13,491 nt of DNA from Ruminococcaceae bacterium UBA5579 (lineage in GTDB: Bacteria; Bacillota; Clostridia; Oscillospirales; Ruminococcaceae). The notes beneath the pieces were generated by a model. The model was not told the origin of the DNA and did no database searches. It saw nothing but the letters and a program-made list of their open reading frames with translations. This document shows positions 1 to 5,635 of this stretch, in pieces; the first letter of the stretch is position 1; each line of letters begins with the position of its first letter. The DNA is taken from NCBI GenBank assembly GCA_002425305.1, contig DILZ01000125.1:1-13491 (forward strand). The letters run 5' to 3'. The translations under genes and the position numbers were made by a program.

Positions 1-1
1 C

Positions 2-44
2 GAATTGCCATTAGGGCAATTCCATTTTGCGCTACGCGCAAAAT
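2..44. repeat. Two adjacent perfect hairpins at the window edge
   Basis: Two inverted repeats lie back to back. GAATTGCC at 2-9 pairs with GGCAATTC at 15-22 around a 5-nt loop. ATTTTGCGC at 24-32 pairs with GCGCAAAAT at 36-44 around a TAC loop. Neither is followed by a clear T-run, so they may be factor-assisted or bidirectional terminators of a gene to the left of the window, or small dispersed repeats. I see no coding sequence in 1-126. Confidence 0.6.
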
Positions 45-126
45 ACCGCAAAAACGCTCAGGGTTGATGCGAGGACCGGCTTGTAATTACAGAGCTGCTT
101 GCACGCCTTACAAAGGTGAAAATCCT

Positions 127-186
127 ATGAATAAGGTTGAAATTTCCACGAAAAGTATTGACATCTCACAGAAAGATATGTTATAA
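127..186 (+). CDS. Possible 19-codon small ORF overlapping the marR promoter
   Basis: An ATG at 127 follows an AAAGGTGA ribosome-site-like stretch at about 112-119 and opens a 19-codon frame (MNKVEISTKSIDISQKDML) ending in TAA at 184-186. The frame runs through the -35 and -10 boxes of the marR promoter. I see no promoter for it. It could be a remnant 5' end of a lost gene, a short leader peptide, or chance. No family is recognised. The only support is the ribosome site spacing. Confidence 0.2.
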   Translation: MNKVEISTKSIDISQKDML

Positions 187-187
187 T
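158..187 (+). promoter_or_regulatory. Consensus sigma-A promoter of the marR gene
   Basis: TTGACA at 158-163 and TATAAT at 182-187 are perfect consensus boxes separated by 18 bp. Transcription would begin near 193-195, about 30 nt before the marR start at 224. A palindromic operator begins at the base after the -10 box, so repressor binding there would block initiation. Confidence 0.85.
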
Positions 188-201
188 TGTAGCAAGCTAC
201 A
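188..201. promoter_or_regulatory. Palindromic operator O1, probable MarR autoregulatory site
   Basis: TGTAGC (188-193), AA, GCTACA (196-201) is a perfect inverted repeat immediately downstream of the -10 box of the marR promoter. The same half-sites recur at 685-698. Dimeric MarR proteins usually bind short palindromes overlapping their own promoter, so autorepression is the simple reading. The assignment to this MarR is inference from position and repetition. Confidence 0.7.
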
Positions 202-223
202 CAATAATCCAAGGAGGAACTGT

Positions 224-640
224 ATGAACGAAAAGGATATAGGATTTCTGGTCAAAAGGCTTACCGATAAGATCAAGACTTCGGTAGACGCTTTACTTAA
301 AAAACACGACCTTACCTTTTCGCAGACTATGATCATAGAATATTTATCCGAGAATGGCGGCAGGGCTTCACAGAAGGAGATCGAGAATTATTTGCAGGTC
401 TCGCATCCGACGATCGTCGGGATCGTTTCGCGGCTTGAAAAAAACGGATTTGTCACCTGTTTTACCGATGAAAAAGATCGGCGCAACAAGATAGTTCTCG
501 CGACCGACAAAGCCTTAAGTATGGTCGACGTTATGCACGACGACAAAAGCAAGATGGAAAAAAGACTTACGAAGGGGCTTTCCGAAGCGGAGATTGCCGA
601 ATTCCGCCGTATAATCGACATACTTTTAAAAAACATTTAG
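224..640 (+). CDS. MarR-family winged-helix transcriptional regulator
   Basis: A 138-residue protein of normal MarR size, probably a dimeric DNA-binding repressor that responds to a small ligand or to oxidation. Residues about 1-50 form the N-terminal dimerisation and helical part. Residues about 50-100 are the winged helix-turn-helix: ASQKEIENYLQVS, then a recognition helix near HPTIVGIVSRLEKNGFV, then the wing with the typical DEKDRRNK turn. The C-terminal helices (about 105-138) complete the dimer interface. The frame is open upstream to 137, but ATG 224 is chosen because AAGGAGG at 211-217 is well spaced and the promoter boxes at 158-187 lie inside the longer version. Twin palindromes at 188-201 and 685-698 suggest it represses itself and the following gene. 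The ligand cannot be read from sequence. Confidence 0.9.
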   Translation: MNEKDIGFLVKRLTDKIKTSVDALLKKHDLTFSQTMIIEYLSENGGRASQKEIENYLQVSHPTIVGIVSRLEKNGFVTCFTDEKDRRNKIVLATDKALSMVDVMHDDKSKMEKRLTKGLSEAEIAEFRRIIDILLKNI

Positions 641-645
641 CGTTC

Positions 646-669
646 ATATCGGTCTTGCAAGACCGATAT
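646..669. repeat. Perfect 24-bp palindrome after marR
   Basis: ATATCGGTCTTG followed directly by its complement CAAGACCGATAT, six bases after the marR stop. As RNA it would form a tight hairpin, but no T-run follows, so intrinsic termination is likely weak and readthrough to the gene at 785 is possible. It could also be a protein-binding site. Confidence 0.55.
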
Positions 670-684
670 ATCTTCACAACAAAG

Positions 685-698
685 TGTAGCCTGCTACA
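685..698. promoter_or_regulatory. Second copy of the palindromic operator (O2)
   Basis: TGTAGC (685-690), CT, GCTACA (693-698) repeats the half-sites found directly after the marR -10 box, with the same 2-bp spacer length. It lies 87 bp before the start of the gene at 785. I could not find a convincing -35/-10 pair around it (TAGAAT at 703-708 is the best -10 candidate, without a good -35). The repetition argues that the marR product controls the downstream gene too. Confidence 0.6.
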
Positions 699-784
699 GA
701 TTTAGAATCAAACAGGATCGGGCATCCGATCGTTCCATAAAAAGAACGGTCTTGCTATATACTTTTTTGAAGGGAGTGAAAAAA

Positions 785-1330
785 ATGATCGAACGCATTG
801 GCACGGCAGTTACAGCGCAGCCCGAAACGGTCAAGTCCGTTAAAGTCTCGCAAAAGGCGGTGATTGAAGCGGCGGCTGAAAAGGAACAAACCACGGCTCA
901 AACGAATGATATCCGCAAACGCGACAGATTTGAGCGCAGCAGCGAGACTTCGCGTACGGGATCGCCCGACGTTCCGTAGACGCAAAAATCTTATGGCGAA
1001 ATACAGAATGCGGCACAGGTAAGCAACCCGCGAAACTATGACCGTCTCGAGCTTAGCGGCGGGTACATATCCGAACAATCCGAAAAAACGGCTAACGGCT
1101 TAAATATCGTCGATATTTCGGGATCAAATGTATCCGCAGCAAATCTGTATGATGTCAGCGATACAAGCGAAGAAACATCGTCATCGGAAGTTTCCTACGA
1201 CAGCTCATCGGAAGACGTTGACACAAACAAGCTGTATCAGTATACTAATACCGAGCTAAAGGACTTCCTGATCGACGGAAGCATTACCCAAAGCGAATAC
1301 GACAGGGAGATCGCCAAGAGAGAGTTCTGA
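785..1330 (+). pseudogene. Unknown protein gene interrupted by one in-frame TAG (977-979)
   Basis: ATG 785 has a good ribosome site (AGGGAGTG at 771-778) and opens 64 codons up to TAG at 977-979. The same frame then stays open for 116 codons to TGA at 1328-1330, just before a strong terminator. The product would be 181 residues if the TAG were read. The first part is lysine- and glutamate-rich (KAVIEAAAEKEQTT, IRKRDRFERSSE). The middle is Ser/Asp/Glu-rich and looks disordered (SEETSSSEVSYDSSSEDVD). The last 30 residues, YTNTELKDFLIDGSITQSEY then DREIAKREF, resemble a SHOCT-like short C-terminal helical motif. No in-frame ATG, GTG or TTG follows the TAG, so the tail cannot easily be made separately. 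It may be a recent nonsense mutation (CAG to TAG is the simplest), a sequencing error, or amber readthrough. marR in this window also ends in TAG, so global recoding is unlikely. Function unknown; a MarR-type operator lies upstream. Confidence 0.65.
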
Positions 1331-1358
1331 CATACTCCGCCGACAACATCACATTTTG

Positions 1359-1395
1359 AACCGTTTCGGCAGCAAGTTTTGCCGAAACGGTTTTT
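1359..1395 (+). terminator. Rho-independent terminator of the 785-1330 gene
   Basis: AACCGTTTCGGCA (1359-1371) pairs perfectly with TGCCGAAACGGTT (1380-1392) around an 8-nt loop, giving 13 bp followed by more T residues. It sits 28 bases after the TGA at 1330, which supports transcription through the whole 785-1330 frame despite the internal TAG. Confidence 0.85.
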
Positions 1396-1403
1396 CGCAA
1401 ATT

Positions 1404-1435
1404 AAGCCCCGTGCCATCAAGACGGCTCGGGGCTT
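1404..1435. terminator. GC-rich hairpin terminator, probably for the minus-strand sigma gene
   Basis: AAGCCCCG-T-GCC pairs with GGC-T-CGGGGCTT around an 8-nt loop (one T-T mismatch). On the minus strand it lies about 60 bases after the stop of the sigma-fusion gene at 1495 and is followed by TTAATTT. On the plus strand a T-rich stretch also follows, so it may work in both directions at this convergent junction. Confidence 0.65.
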
Positions 1436-1494
1436 GTTTGTTGGTTTTTCTCCCTAAGTCCGCATACTGCAAGCGGATACAACGACCGTATATT

Positions 1495-3033
1495 TCAATC
1501 GTTCGGGTCAAATACAAACGGGATCAATTCGTAAAGATCGTTTATCGTTTCTTTTGTGTAAATCTTTCCTCTGCAATGCACCTCGATTTTTTCGCTGCAT
1601 CGCCTGAACGCGCCCGATTCGATCGAGCTGAGGCTGTCGGGAAAGATGAGCGTTTTCAAATTTTTGCTGCCGTCAAACACAGAGTATCCGATTTTCTCAA
1701 CGCCTTCGGGAAGCTCGAGATATTCCAGGGCTTTGCAGTCCGCGAACACCCCGCCCCCAATTACCTTCGGAGCACCGAGAAAATTGATCTTCGTCAAGGA
1801 CGTACATCCGTTAAAGACGCCCTGTTCAAGATATATCACGCTATCGGGGATCGTCACTTCGGTGATCGTTTTGTTATACTGAAATGTATCCTTTAGGCTT
1901 TTGACGGGTTTTCCGCCGATCGTGGACGGTATCGTAACCTTTTCTTCGCTGCCGGTGTACTTGGTGATCATAGCCGCGCTTTGATCGATCTTGTTTCTAT
2001 GGTTCATATACTGGTACTCAAAATCGCCCTCGACGGCTTTTCCGTAGTAATCGACCTTGGAGGTTGTCGTTTCGGACAGCTCTTCGGGCTTGGAAACGAC
2101 CTCCGACGTGGAAACGGTAGGGACGGACGACACTGCGGGCTTAGAAACTTCCGCAGGCTTTGAAACGGTCGGCGTTGAAGTTACCGACACCGCAGGTCTT
2201 TTGCCGGAGTTGTTCAAGACAAGAACACCCGCAGTAACACCTCCGCCGACTACCGCTGCGGCGCACACGCCTGCTATTACCTTTGCTTTAACTGATTTCA
2301 ACATTGTTTTTCCTCCTTGTTTTGCGGCAGATGCCGCAGCATTTGAGGGAACGTTGTTTTGTGTTTTCGGAGGAACACTAAATTCGATCGGCACGTTCGG
2401 CACCGGAGTGTTTTCCGCTTCGAGCCTTAGCAGCTGCGTCAGCAGCGGAACAAATACGACCGCGTGCAGCCTGTCTTTGTTTTCTTCTTCATACCGCATC
2501 ACTTCCTCCTTGATTTTTAATCTGGCGGTTTTCAGACGGTACAGTACGGTTTTCTCGTGACAGTCCATAAGCTCGGCTATCTCGGCGGCGGTCATCTCGT
2601 CGAAGTAATACAGAATGATCGTTCTGTACTGCTCCTCGGACAGCGAACGCTCGATAATATCCATAATGATTTTCCGCTTTGCCATATCCGTGACGTACTC
2701 CTCGGGTATCAGCTTATCATCGGGAATATTTTCCAGCAGCTCCTCGCCGTTTTCCGCCAAATGACTGTTGGATATGGTTCTGATGTAGTTTTTGCACTTG
2801 TTCGCGGCGATCTTGTTGAGCCAGCTTTGAATGCCGCTGAAATCCGTCAGCGAGCCGAGCTTTTCAAATGCAGCGATATAAGTTTCCTGCATAACGTCCT
2901 TTGCGTTTTCCTCGTTTTTCAAAAGGTTTATGCAAGTGAACCACACGCCGCTTTTGGTCTGCTCGTAAAGGCTGTCGAACGCCGCTCTGTCACCTTTTGC
3001 CGCCAATTTTGCAAACTCCGAAATATTACTCAT
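1495..3033 (-). CDS. ECF-type sigma factor fused to a membrane helix and outside BspA-like repeats (paralog A)
   Basis: 512 residues. The sigma-70 region 2 part (about 10-85, with MQETYIAAFEKLGSL, SWLNKIAANKCKNYI) should bind core RNA polymerase and the -10 box. Region 4 (about 128-180, LSEEQYRTIILYYF, TAAEIAELMDCHEKTV) should bind the -35 box. A linker leads to one hydrophobic helix at about 252-274 (VIAGVCAAAVVGGGVTAGVL). A Thr/Pro/Val/Ser-rich stalk follows (about 278-325), then a C-terminal domain (about 365-490) with roughly four 23-residue BspA-type leucine-rich repeats such as EVTIPDSVIYLEQGVFNGC. Predicted topology is sigma inside, repeats outside. No separate anti-sigma gene is adjacent, and no HxxxCxxC zinc anti-sigma motif is visible. 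The start is set by GGAGGA six bases before ATG. An internal ribosome site and ATG at residue 244 could yield the membrane part alone. Family assignment is firm; sensing by the ectodomain is inference. Confidence 0.9.
   Translation of the reverse strand: MSNISEFAKLAAKGDRAAFDSLYEQTKSGVWFTCINLLKNEENAKDVMQETYIAAFEKLGSLTDFSGIQSWLNKIAANKCKNYIRTISNSHLAENGEELLENIPDDKLIPEEYVTDMAKRKIIMDIIERSLSEEQYRTIILYYFDEMTAAEIAELMDCHEKTVLYRLKTARLKIKEEVMRYEEENKDRLHAVVFVPLLTQLLRLEAENTPVPNVPIEFSVPPKTQNNVPSNAAASAAKQGGKTMLKSVKAKVIAGVCAAAVVGGGVTAGVLVLNNSGKRPAVSVTSTPTVSKPAEVSKPAVSSVPTVSTSEVVSKPEELSETTTSKVDYYGKAVEGDFEYQYMNHRNKIDQSAAMITKYTGSEEKVTIPSTIGGKPVKSLKDTFQYNKTITEVTIPDSVIYLEQGVFNGCTSLTKINFLGAPKVIGGGVFADCKALEYLELPEGVEKIGYSVFDGSKNLKTLIFPDSLSSIESGAFRRCSEKIEVHCRGKIYTKETINDLYELIPFVFDPND
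2302..2318 (-). promoter_or_regulatory. Internal ribosome site and ATG at the sigma/membrane junction of paralog A
   Basis: On the minus strand, AAGGAGGA (complement of 2311-2318) stands 6 nt before an in-frame ATG (complement of 2302-2304), which is codon 244. Initiation here would make a 269-residue membrane protein (1495-2304) starting MLKSVKAKVIAG, without the sigma domains. The same arrangement is at the same codon of the paralog. Use of this start is inference. Confidence 0.45.
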
Positions 3034-3067
3034 TGGGCTTCCTCCGATTTACACTTTGTTCCCCTTT

Positions 3068-3073
3068 ATTATA
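3068..3073 (-). promoter_or_regulatory. Probable -10 box of sigma-fusion gene A
   Basis: TATAAT on the minus strand (ATTATA at 3068-3073) lies 35 bp before the ATG, with no good -35 at 17 bp (TCTTTT). From the -10 box through the ribosome site the sequence is nearly identical to that of the paralog, while the DNA further upstream is not. A weak -35 may mean an activator or another sigma factor is needed. Confidence 0.5.
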
Positions 3074-3168
3074 ACACATCTCAAAAAAGAAAAAGATAAA
3101 CATTTTTAAAAAAAATTTTTTCCGGCGTTGGGGAGAGAAAAGGAAGAAACCGAGATTTTACAACATAA

Positions 3169-3197
3169 TTCCCGCAGCTAGTAAATAGCTGCGGGAA
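3169..3197 (-). terminator. Hairpin after sigma-fusion gene B
   Basis: TTCCCGCAGCTA (3169-3180) pairs perfectly with TAGCTGCGGGAA (3186-3197) around GTAAA. It lies 43 bases past the minus-strand stop at 3241. The following minus-strand bases (TTATGTTGT) are only moderately T-rich, so it is a plausible but not ideal intrinsic terminator separating the two paralogs. Confidence 0.6.
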
Positions 3198-3240
3198 AGT
3201 TTTATGAATTTGTGAGCTTTAACGCTATGCCGCTTTTAGG

Positions 3241-4965
3241 TCAGTTGTTTGAGTTGTCGCTGCTTGTATCGCTGCTTTCGCTGTTGGCACTTGTATCACC
3301 GTTCGAGCTGACGCTGCTTGCATTACTGTTTGCACTATCGCTGCTTGTGCCGCCGCCCAAGTATTGCGCAATTTCGTCAACGGGGAATGTCTGGCCGTTG
3401 AAAGTCAATTTTCCGTCCAGAAGTTTAAAACTCTCCATATCATCTTCCGTGAAAACATACCCCCTGTAATGCAGCTCACATTCAGGACAATTAACGATCG
3501 GATAACTAAATATGGTTTCTATGCTGTCCGGAACAACCACTTTTTTCAGATTCTTGCAGTTTACAATAGCAGCGTCCATCAGTACCCTGGTCGATTCCGG
3601 AAGCATCAAGCTTTCCAGGCTGTTGCATTCGTTAAAACCTTTAGTAGCGATTTTGTCCAGCGTCTCGGGCAAACGGACGTACTTTAAATTTTCGAGGGTG
3701 CGAAAGCAATCGTATCCTATATCGGTCACGCCGTCGGGAATATACACACCCTTTATATTATTGTTAAAAGAAAATCCCTGCATATACACAACGGTCTTTC
3801 CGTCTATGGTTTTGGGGATCTTAACATATTCCGCTTTTCCGAGGTATTTTGAAATGCGGATCTCGCCTTCCTGCTCCACATTATTGACAGTATGCCGGCT
3901 GGTTTTAAAATCCTCAGCCGAAGCCGTCGGGATAAGGTCCCACATAACCTCGCCCGTTTCCGAAATCGGGTTTTCCGGGAACTCCGTCGGCTCGTTTACA
4001 ATAGACTGCGTTGGCACGCTTTCGGTGGCCGAGCTTTCGGCGGGCTTTGAGGTGATATTTGCGGGCGTGGAAGCGTTTGTGGGCTTTGAAACGTCCGCCG
4101 ACGCGCTGACAGCGGGTGTGCTTGTCGTATTGTTTTTGGAACTGTTCGAGATAACGACCCCGGCGGTAACTCCGCCGCCGACTACCGCCGCAGCGCAAGC
4201 GCCCGCAATAATTTTTGCTTTAAGTGTGTTAAGCATTGTTTTTCCTCCTTGTTTTGCGGCAGATGCCGCAGCATTTGAGGGAACGCTTTTTTGTGTATTC
4301 GGAGGAACATTGAATTTGATAGGTACGTTCGGCACCGAAGTGTTTTCCGCTTCGAGCCTGAGCAGCTGCGTCAGCAGCGGAACAAATACGACAGCGTGCA
4401 GTCTGTCTTTATTTTTTTCTTCATACCGCATCACTTCCTCCTTGATCTTTAATCTGGCGGTTTTCAGACGGTACAGCACGGTTTTCCTGTGGCAGTCCAT
4501 AAGTTCGGCTATCTCGGCAGCGGTCATTTCATCGAAGTAGTAGAGGATTATCGTCCTGTACTGCTCCTCTGACAGCGATTTTTCGATAATATCCATAATT
4601 ATCTTACGCTTTGCCATATCCGTGACGTATTCCTCGGGTATCAGTTTATCGTCCGGGATATTTTCAAGAATCTCCTCGCTGTCCTCCACCAACGCGCTGT
4701 TGGACTTGGATTTGATGTAGTTTTTGCACTTGTTCGCCGCTATCCTGTTGAGCCAGCTTTGAACTCCGCTGAAATCCGTCAGCGAGCTGAGATTTTCAAA
4801 CGCCGCGAGATAAGTGTCCTGCATAATATCCTTTGCGTTTTCCTCGTTTTTCAAAAGGTTTATGCAGGTGAACCACACGCCGCTTTTGGTCTGCTCGTAA
4901 AGGCTGTCGAACGCCGCTCTGTCACCTTTTGCCGCCAATTTTGCAAACTCCGAAATATTACTCAT
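3241..4965 (-). CDS. ECF-type sigma factor fused to a membrane helix and outside BspA-like repeats (paralog B)
   Basis: 574 residues, the upstream member of a tandem pair. Residues 1-243 match paralog A at about nine in ten positions by eye, with the first 46 residues identical and no gaps: region 2 at about 10-85, region 4 at about 128-180. The membrane helix is at about 252-272 (IIAGACAAAVVGGGVTAGVV). A Ser/Thr/Pro-rich stalk (about 275-340) follows. The C-terminal part diverges strongly: BspA-like repeats at about 378-500 (GVYIPDGVTDIGYDCFRTL, YVRLPETLDKIATKGFNEC), a conserved HYRGYVFTEDDM segment resembling HCRGKIYTKETI of paralog A, then an extra Ser/Asn/Asp-rich low-complexity tail (540-574). 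The start has the same GGAGGA site. The codon-244 ATG again follows an internal AAGGAGG. Sigma activity is well supported by family; the membrane tether and signal are inferred. Duplication followed by divergence of the outside domain is the likely history. Confidence 0.9.
   Translation of the reverse strand: MSNISEFAKLAAKGDRAAFDSLYEQTKSGVWFTCINLLKNEENAKDIMQDTYLAAFENLSSLTDFSGVQSWLNRIAANKCKNYIKSKSNSALVEDSEEILENIPDDKLIPEEYVTDMAKRKIIMDIIEKSLSEEQYRTIILYYFDEMTAAEIAELMDCHRKTVLYRLKTARLKIKEEVMRYEEKNKDRLHAVVFVPLLTQLLRLEAENTSVPNVPIKFNVPPNTQKSVPSNAAASAAKQGGKTMLNTLKAKIIAGACAAAVVGGGVTAGVVISNSSKNNTTSTPAVSASADVSKPTNASTPANITSKPAESSATESVPTQSIVNEPTEFPENPISETGEVMWDLIPTASAEDFKTSRHTVNNVEQEGEIRISKYLGKAEYVKIPKTIDGKTVVYMQGFSFNNNIKGVYIPDGVTDIGYDCFRTLENLKYVRLPETLDKIATKGFNECNSLESLMLPESTRVLMDAAIVNCKNLKKVVVPDSIETIFSYPIVNCPECELHYRGYVFTEDDMESFKLLDGKLTFNGQTFPVDEIAQYLGGGTSSDSANSNASSVSSNGDTSANSESSDTSSDNSNN
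4234..4250 (-). promoter_or_regulatory. Internal ribosome site and ATG at the sigma/membrane junction of paralog B
   Basis: Minus-strand AAGGAGGA (complement of 4243-4250) is 6 nt before an in-frame ATG (complement of 4234-4236), again codon 244. The separate product would be 331 residues (3241-4236) starting MLNTLKAKIIAG. The match in position, spacing and bases to paralog A may be selection or just recent common descent. Confidence 0.45.
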
Positions 4966-4999
4966 TGGGCTTCCTCCGATTTACACTTTGTTCCCTATT

Positions 5000-5005
5000 A
5001 TTATA
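5000..5005 (-). promoter_or_regulatory. Probable -10 box of sigma-fusion gene B
   Basis: TATAAT on the minus strand (ATTATA at 5000-5005), 35 bp before the ATG as in the paralog. The -35 region at 17 bp (TCCCTT) is poor. The remainder of 5006-5132 holds hairpins at 5073-5102 and 5102-5117 (GAGTAT-TTAT-ATACTC) and no gene that I can support. Confidence 0.5.
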
Positions 5006-5072
5006 ACAACTCAATAAGGAGAAAGGGATAAACTTTAAAAATACTTTTTCTAAGGACATATTGATTTAATGG

Positions 5073-5102
5073 CGGTTCCCTCGCCTACGGCGGGGGAAAC
5101 CG
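5073..5102. repeat. Imperfect GC-rich hairpin upstream of sigma-fusion gene B
   Basis: CGGTTCCCTCGCC and GGCGGGGGAAACCG can pair around TAC with one bulge. It is not followed by a T-run in either direction. It may be a small dispersed repeat or part of a termination region with the hairpin at 5133-5161. Confidence 0.35.
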
Positions 5103-5132
5103 AGTATTTATATACTCTTGCCTCTAATAAAT

Positions 5133-5161
5133 AAACCCCGCTCCGTAATGGATCGGGGTTT
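5133..5161 (-). terminator. Rho-independent terminator of the sigma / tRNA-like / zinc-ribbon transcript
   Basis: AAACCCCGCTCC pairs with GGATCGGGGTTT around GTAAT (one mismatch). Read on the minus strand the stem is followed by TTTATTTATT. It lies about 93 bases past the zinc-ribbon stop and would end that transcript. Confidence 0.8.
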
Positions 5162-5235
5162 AAGATTACCAAAAAGATGCCGGGGTATCGCCAATGTTAT
5201 ATTGCCGTGTATTCCCATGTACTTATCGGTTATTT

Positions 5236-5249
5236 GAGGAAATATCCTC
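5236..5249 (-). repeat. Mini-hairpin just after the zinc-ribbon stop codon
   Basis: GAGGA-AATA-TCCTC, five bases after the minus-strand stop of the zinc-ribbon gene. Its core GGAAATATCC is the same as in the hairpin right after the SigH-like gene at 5636-5649. No T-run follows. Confidence 0.4.
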
Positions 5250-5254
5250 GAAGA

Positions 5255-5533
5255 TCAGTTTTCGCCTCTCTGCTTTGCAAAGCACTCGCTGCACAATACG
5301 GGTCTGTCGCCCTTAGGCTCAAACGGTACTTTCGCAACGCCGCCGCACACTGCACAGGTTGCCTCGTAAAACGTTCTCGGACCTCTTCCCGCATTCTTCT
5401 TCGCATCGCGGCAAGCCTTGCATCTCTGAGGCTCGTTTTCAAAACCTTTCTCTGCGTAGAATTCCTGCTCGCCCGCAGTAAAAACGAAGTCTGCGCCGCA
5501 GTCTTTACATTTCAGTGTCTTGTCTGTGTACAT
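5255..5533 (-). CDS. Small double zinc-ribbon protein (zf-trcl type)
   Basis: 92 residues with two four-cysteine zinc sites. The first is C9-x2-C12 with C38-x2-C41, surrounding an aromatic, charged stretch (FVFTAGEQEFYAEKGFENEP) typical of the zf-trcl family of putative zinc ribbons. The second is C60-x2-C63 with C81-x2-C84, enclosing VPFEPKGDRPVLC, a pattern seen in small CxxC proteins of Firmicutes. It is cytosolic with no signal or membrane segment. The exact function is not known for this family; nucleic-acid or protein binding is the usual guess. AAGAGG precedes the ATG by 7 nt. No promoter is visible in the 28 bases between it and the tRNA-like element, so it is probably transcribed from the sigma promoter at 6264-6292. 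Confidence 0.85.
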   Translation of the reverse strand: MYTDKTLKCKDCGADFVFTAGEQEFYAEKGFENEPQRCKACRDAKKNAGRGPRTFYEATCAVCGGVAKVPFEPKGDRPVLCSECFAKQRGEN

Positions 5534-5561
5534 AGTAATACCTCTTTAAAAAAATATCGTT

Positions 5562-5630
5562 CACCCGACCGGAATCGCACCGGCTCTCTGCGGCACGATA
5601 CCGCAGCGCTTTACTTTAAGCTATCGGGTC
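5562..5630 (-). tRNA. tRNA-like element with intact stems but non-canonical loops
   Basis: Read on the minus strand, 69 nt fold as a cloverleaf. The acceptor arm is GACCCGA with TCGGGTG (six pairs, end mismatch). The D arm is GCTT-AAAGTA-AAGC, without the usual GG. The anticodon arm is CTGCGG-TATCGTG-CCGCAG (six pairs, 7-nt loop). The T arm is GCCGG-TGCGATT-CCGGT, one base from the standard TTCGATT loop. In the best fold, position 33 is A instead of U and position 37 is a pyrimidine, so no anticodon can be assigned with confidence. No CCA is encoded. It lies 21 bases after the SigH-like stop and 28 before the zinc-ribbon start. Likely a degenerate tRNA or a tRNA mimic used for transcript processing; a working tRNA is less likely. 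Confidence 0.45.
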
Positions 5631-5635
5631 ATATT

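Noticed and set aside
755-1078. 107-codon minus-strand frame opposite the amber-interrupted gene
   Set aside because: The plus-strand frame has the ribosome site, a terminator and protein-like composition; this one is its shadow.
785-1330. Whole-genome TAG recoding to explain the in-frame amber codon
   Set aside because: The marR gene ends in TAG, and the binding-protein gene has TGA followed by TAG, so TAG appears to be a normal stop here.
3030-3066. Conserved GGGAAC in both sigma-gene leaders as an ECF-type -35 box for autoregulation
   Set aside because: A -10 box 16-17 bp further on would fall in the ribosome site and put the transcript start at the start codon. Conservation is better explained by recent duplication.
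3512-4540. 342-codon open frame on the plus strand, antisense to sigma-fusion gene B (similarly 2057-2560 against gene A)
   Set aside because: It mirrors the codon bias of a well-supported sigma gene, has no ribosome site, and its protein sequence shows no recognisable domain.
1495-4965. Tandem repeats as an insertion sequence or composite element
   Set aside because: The repeated unit is the gene itself with its leader. No transposase, terminal inverted repeats or target duplications are seen.
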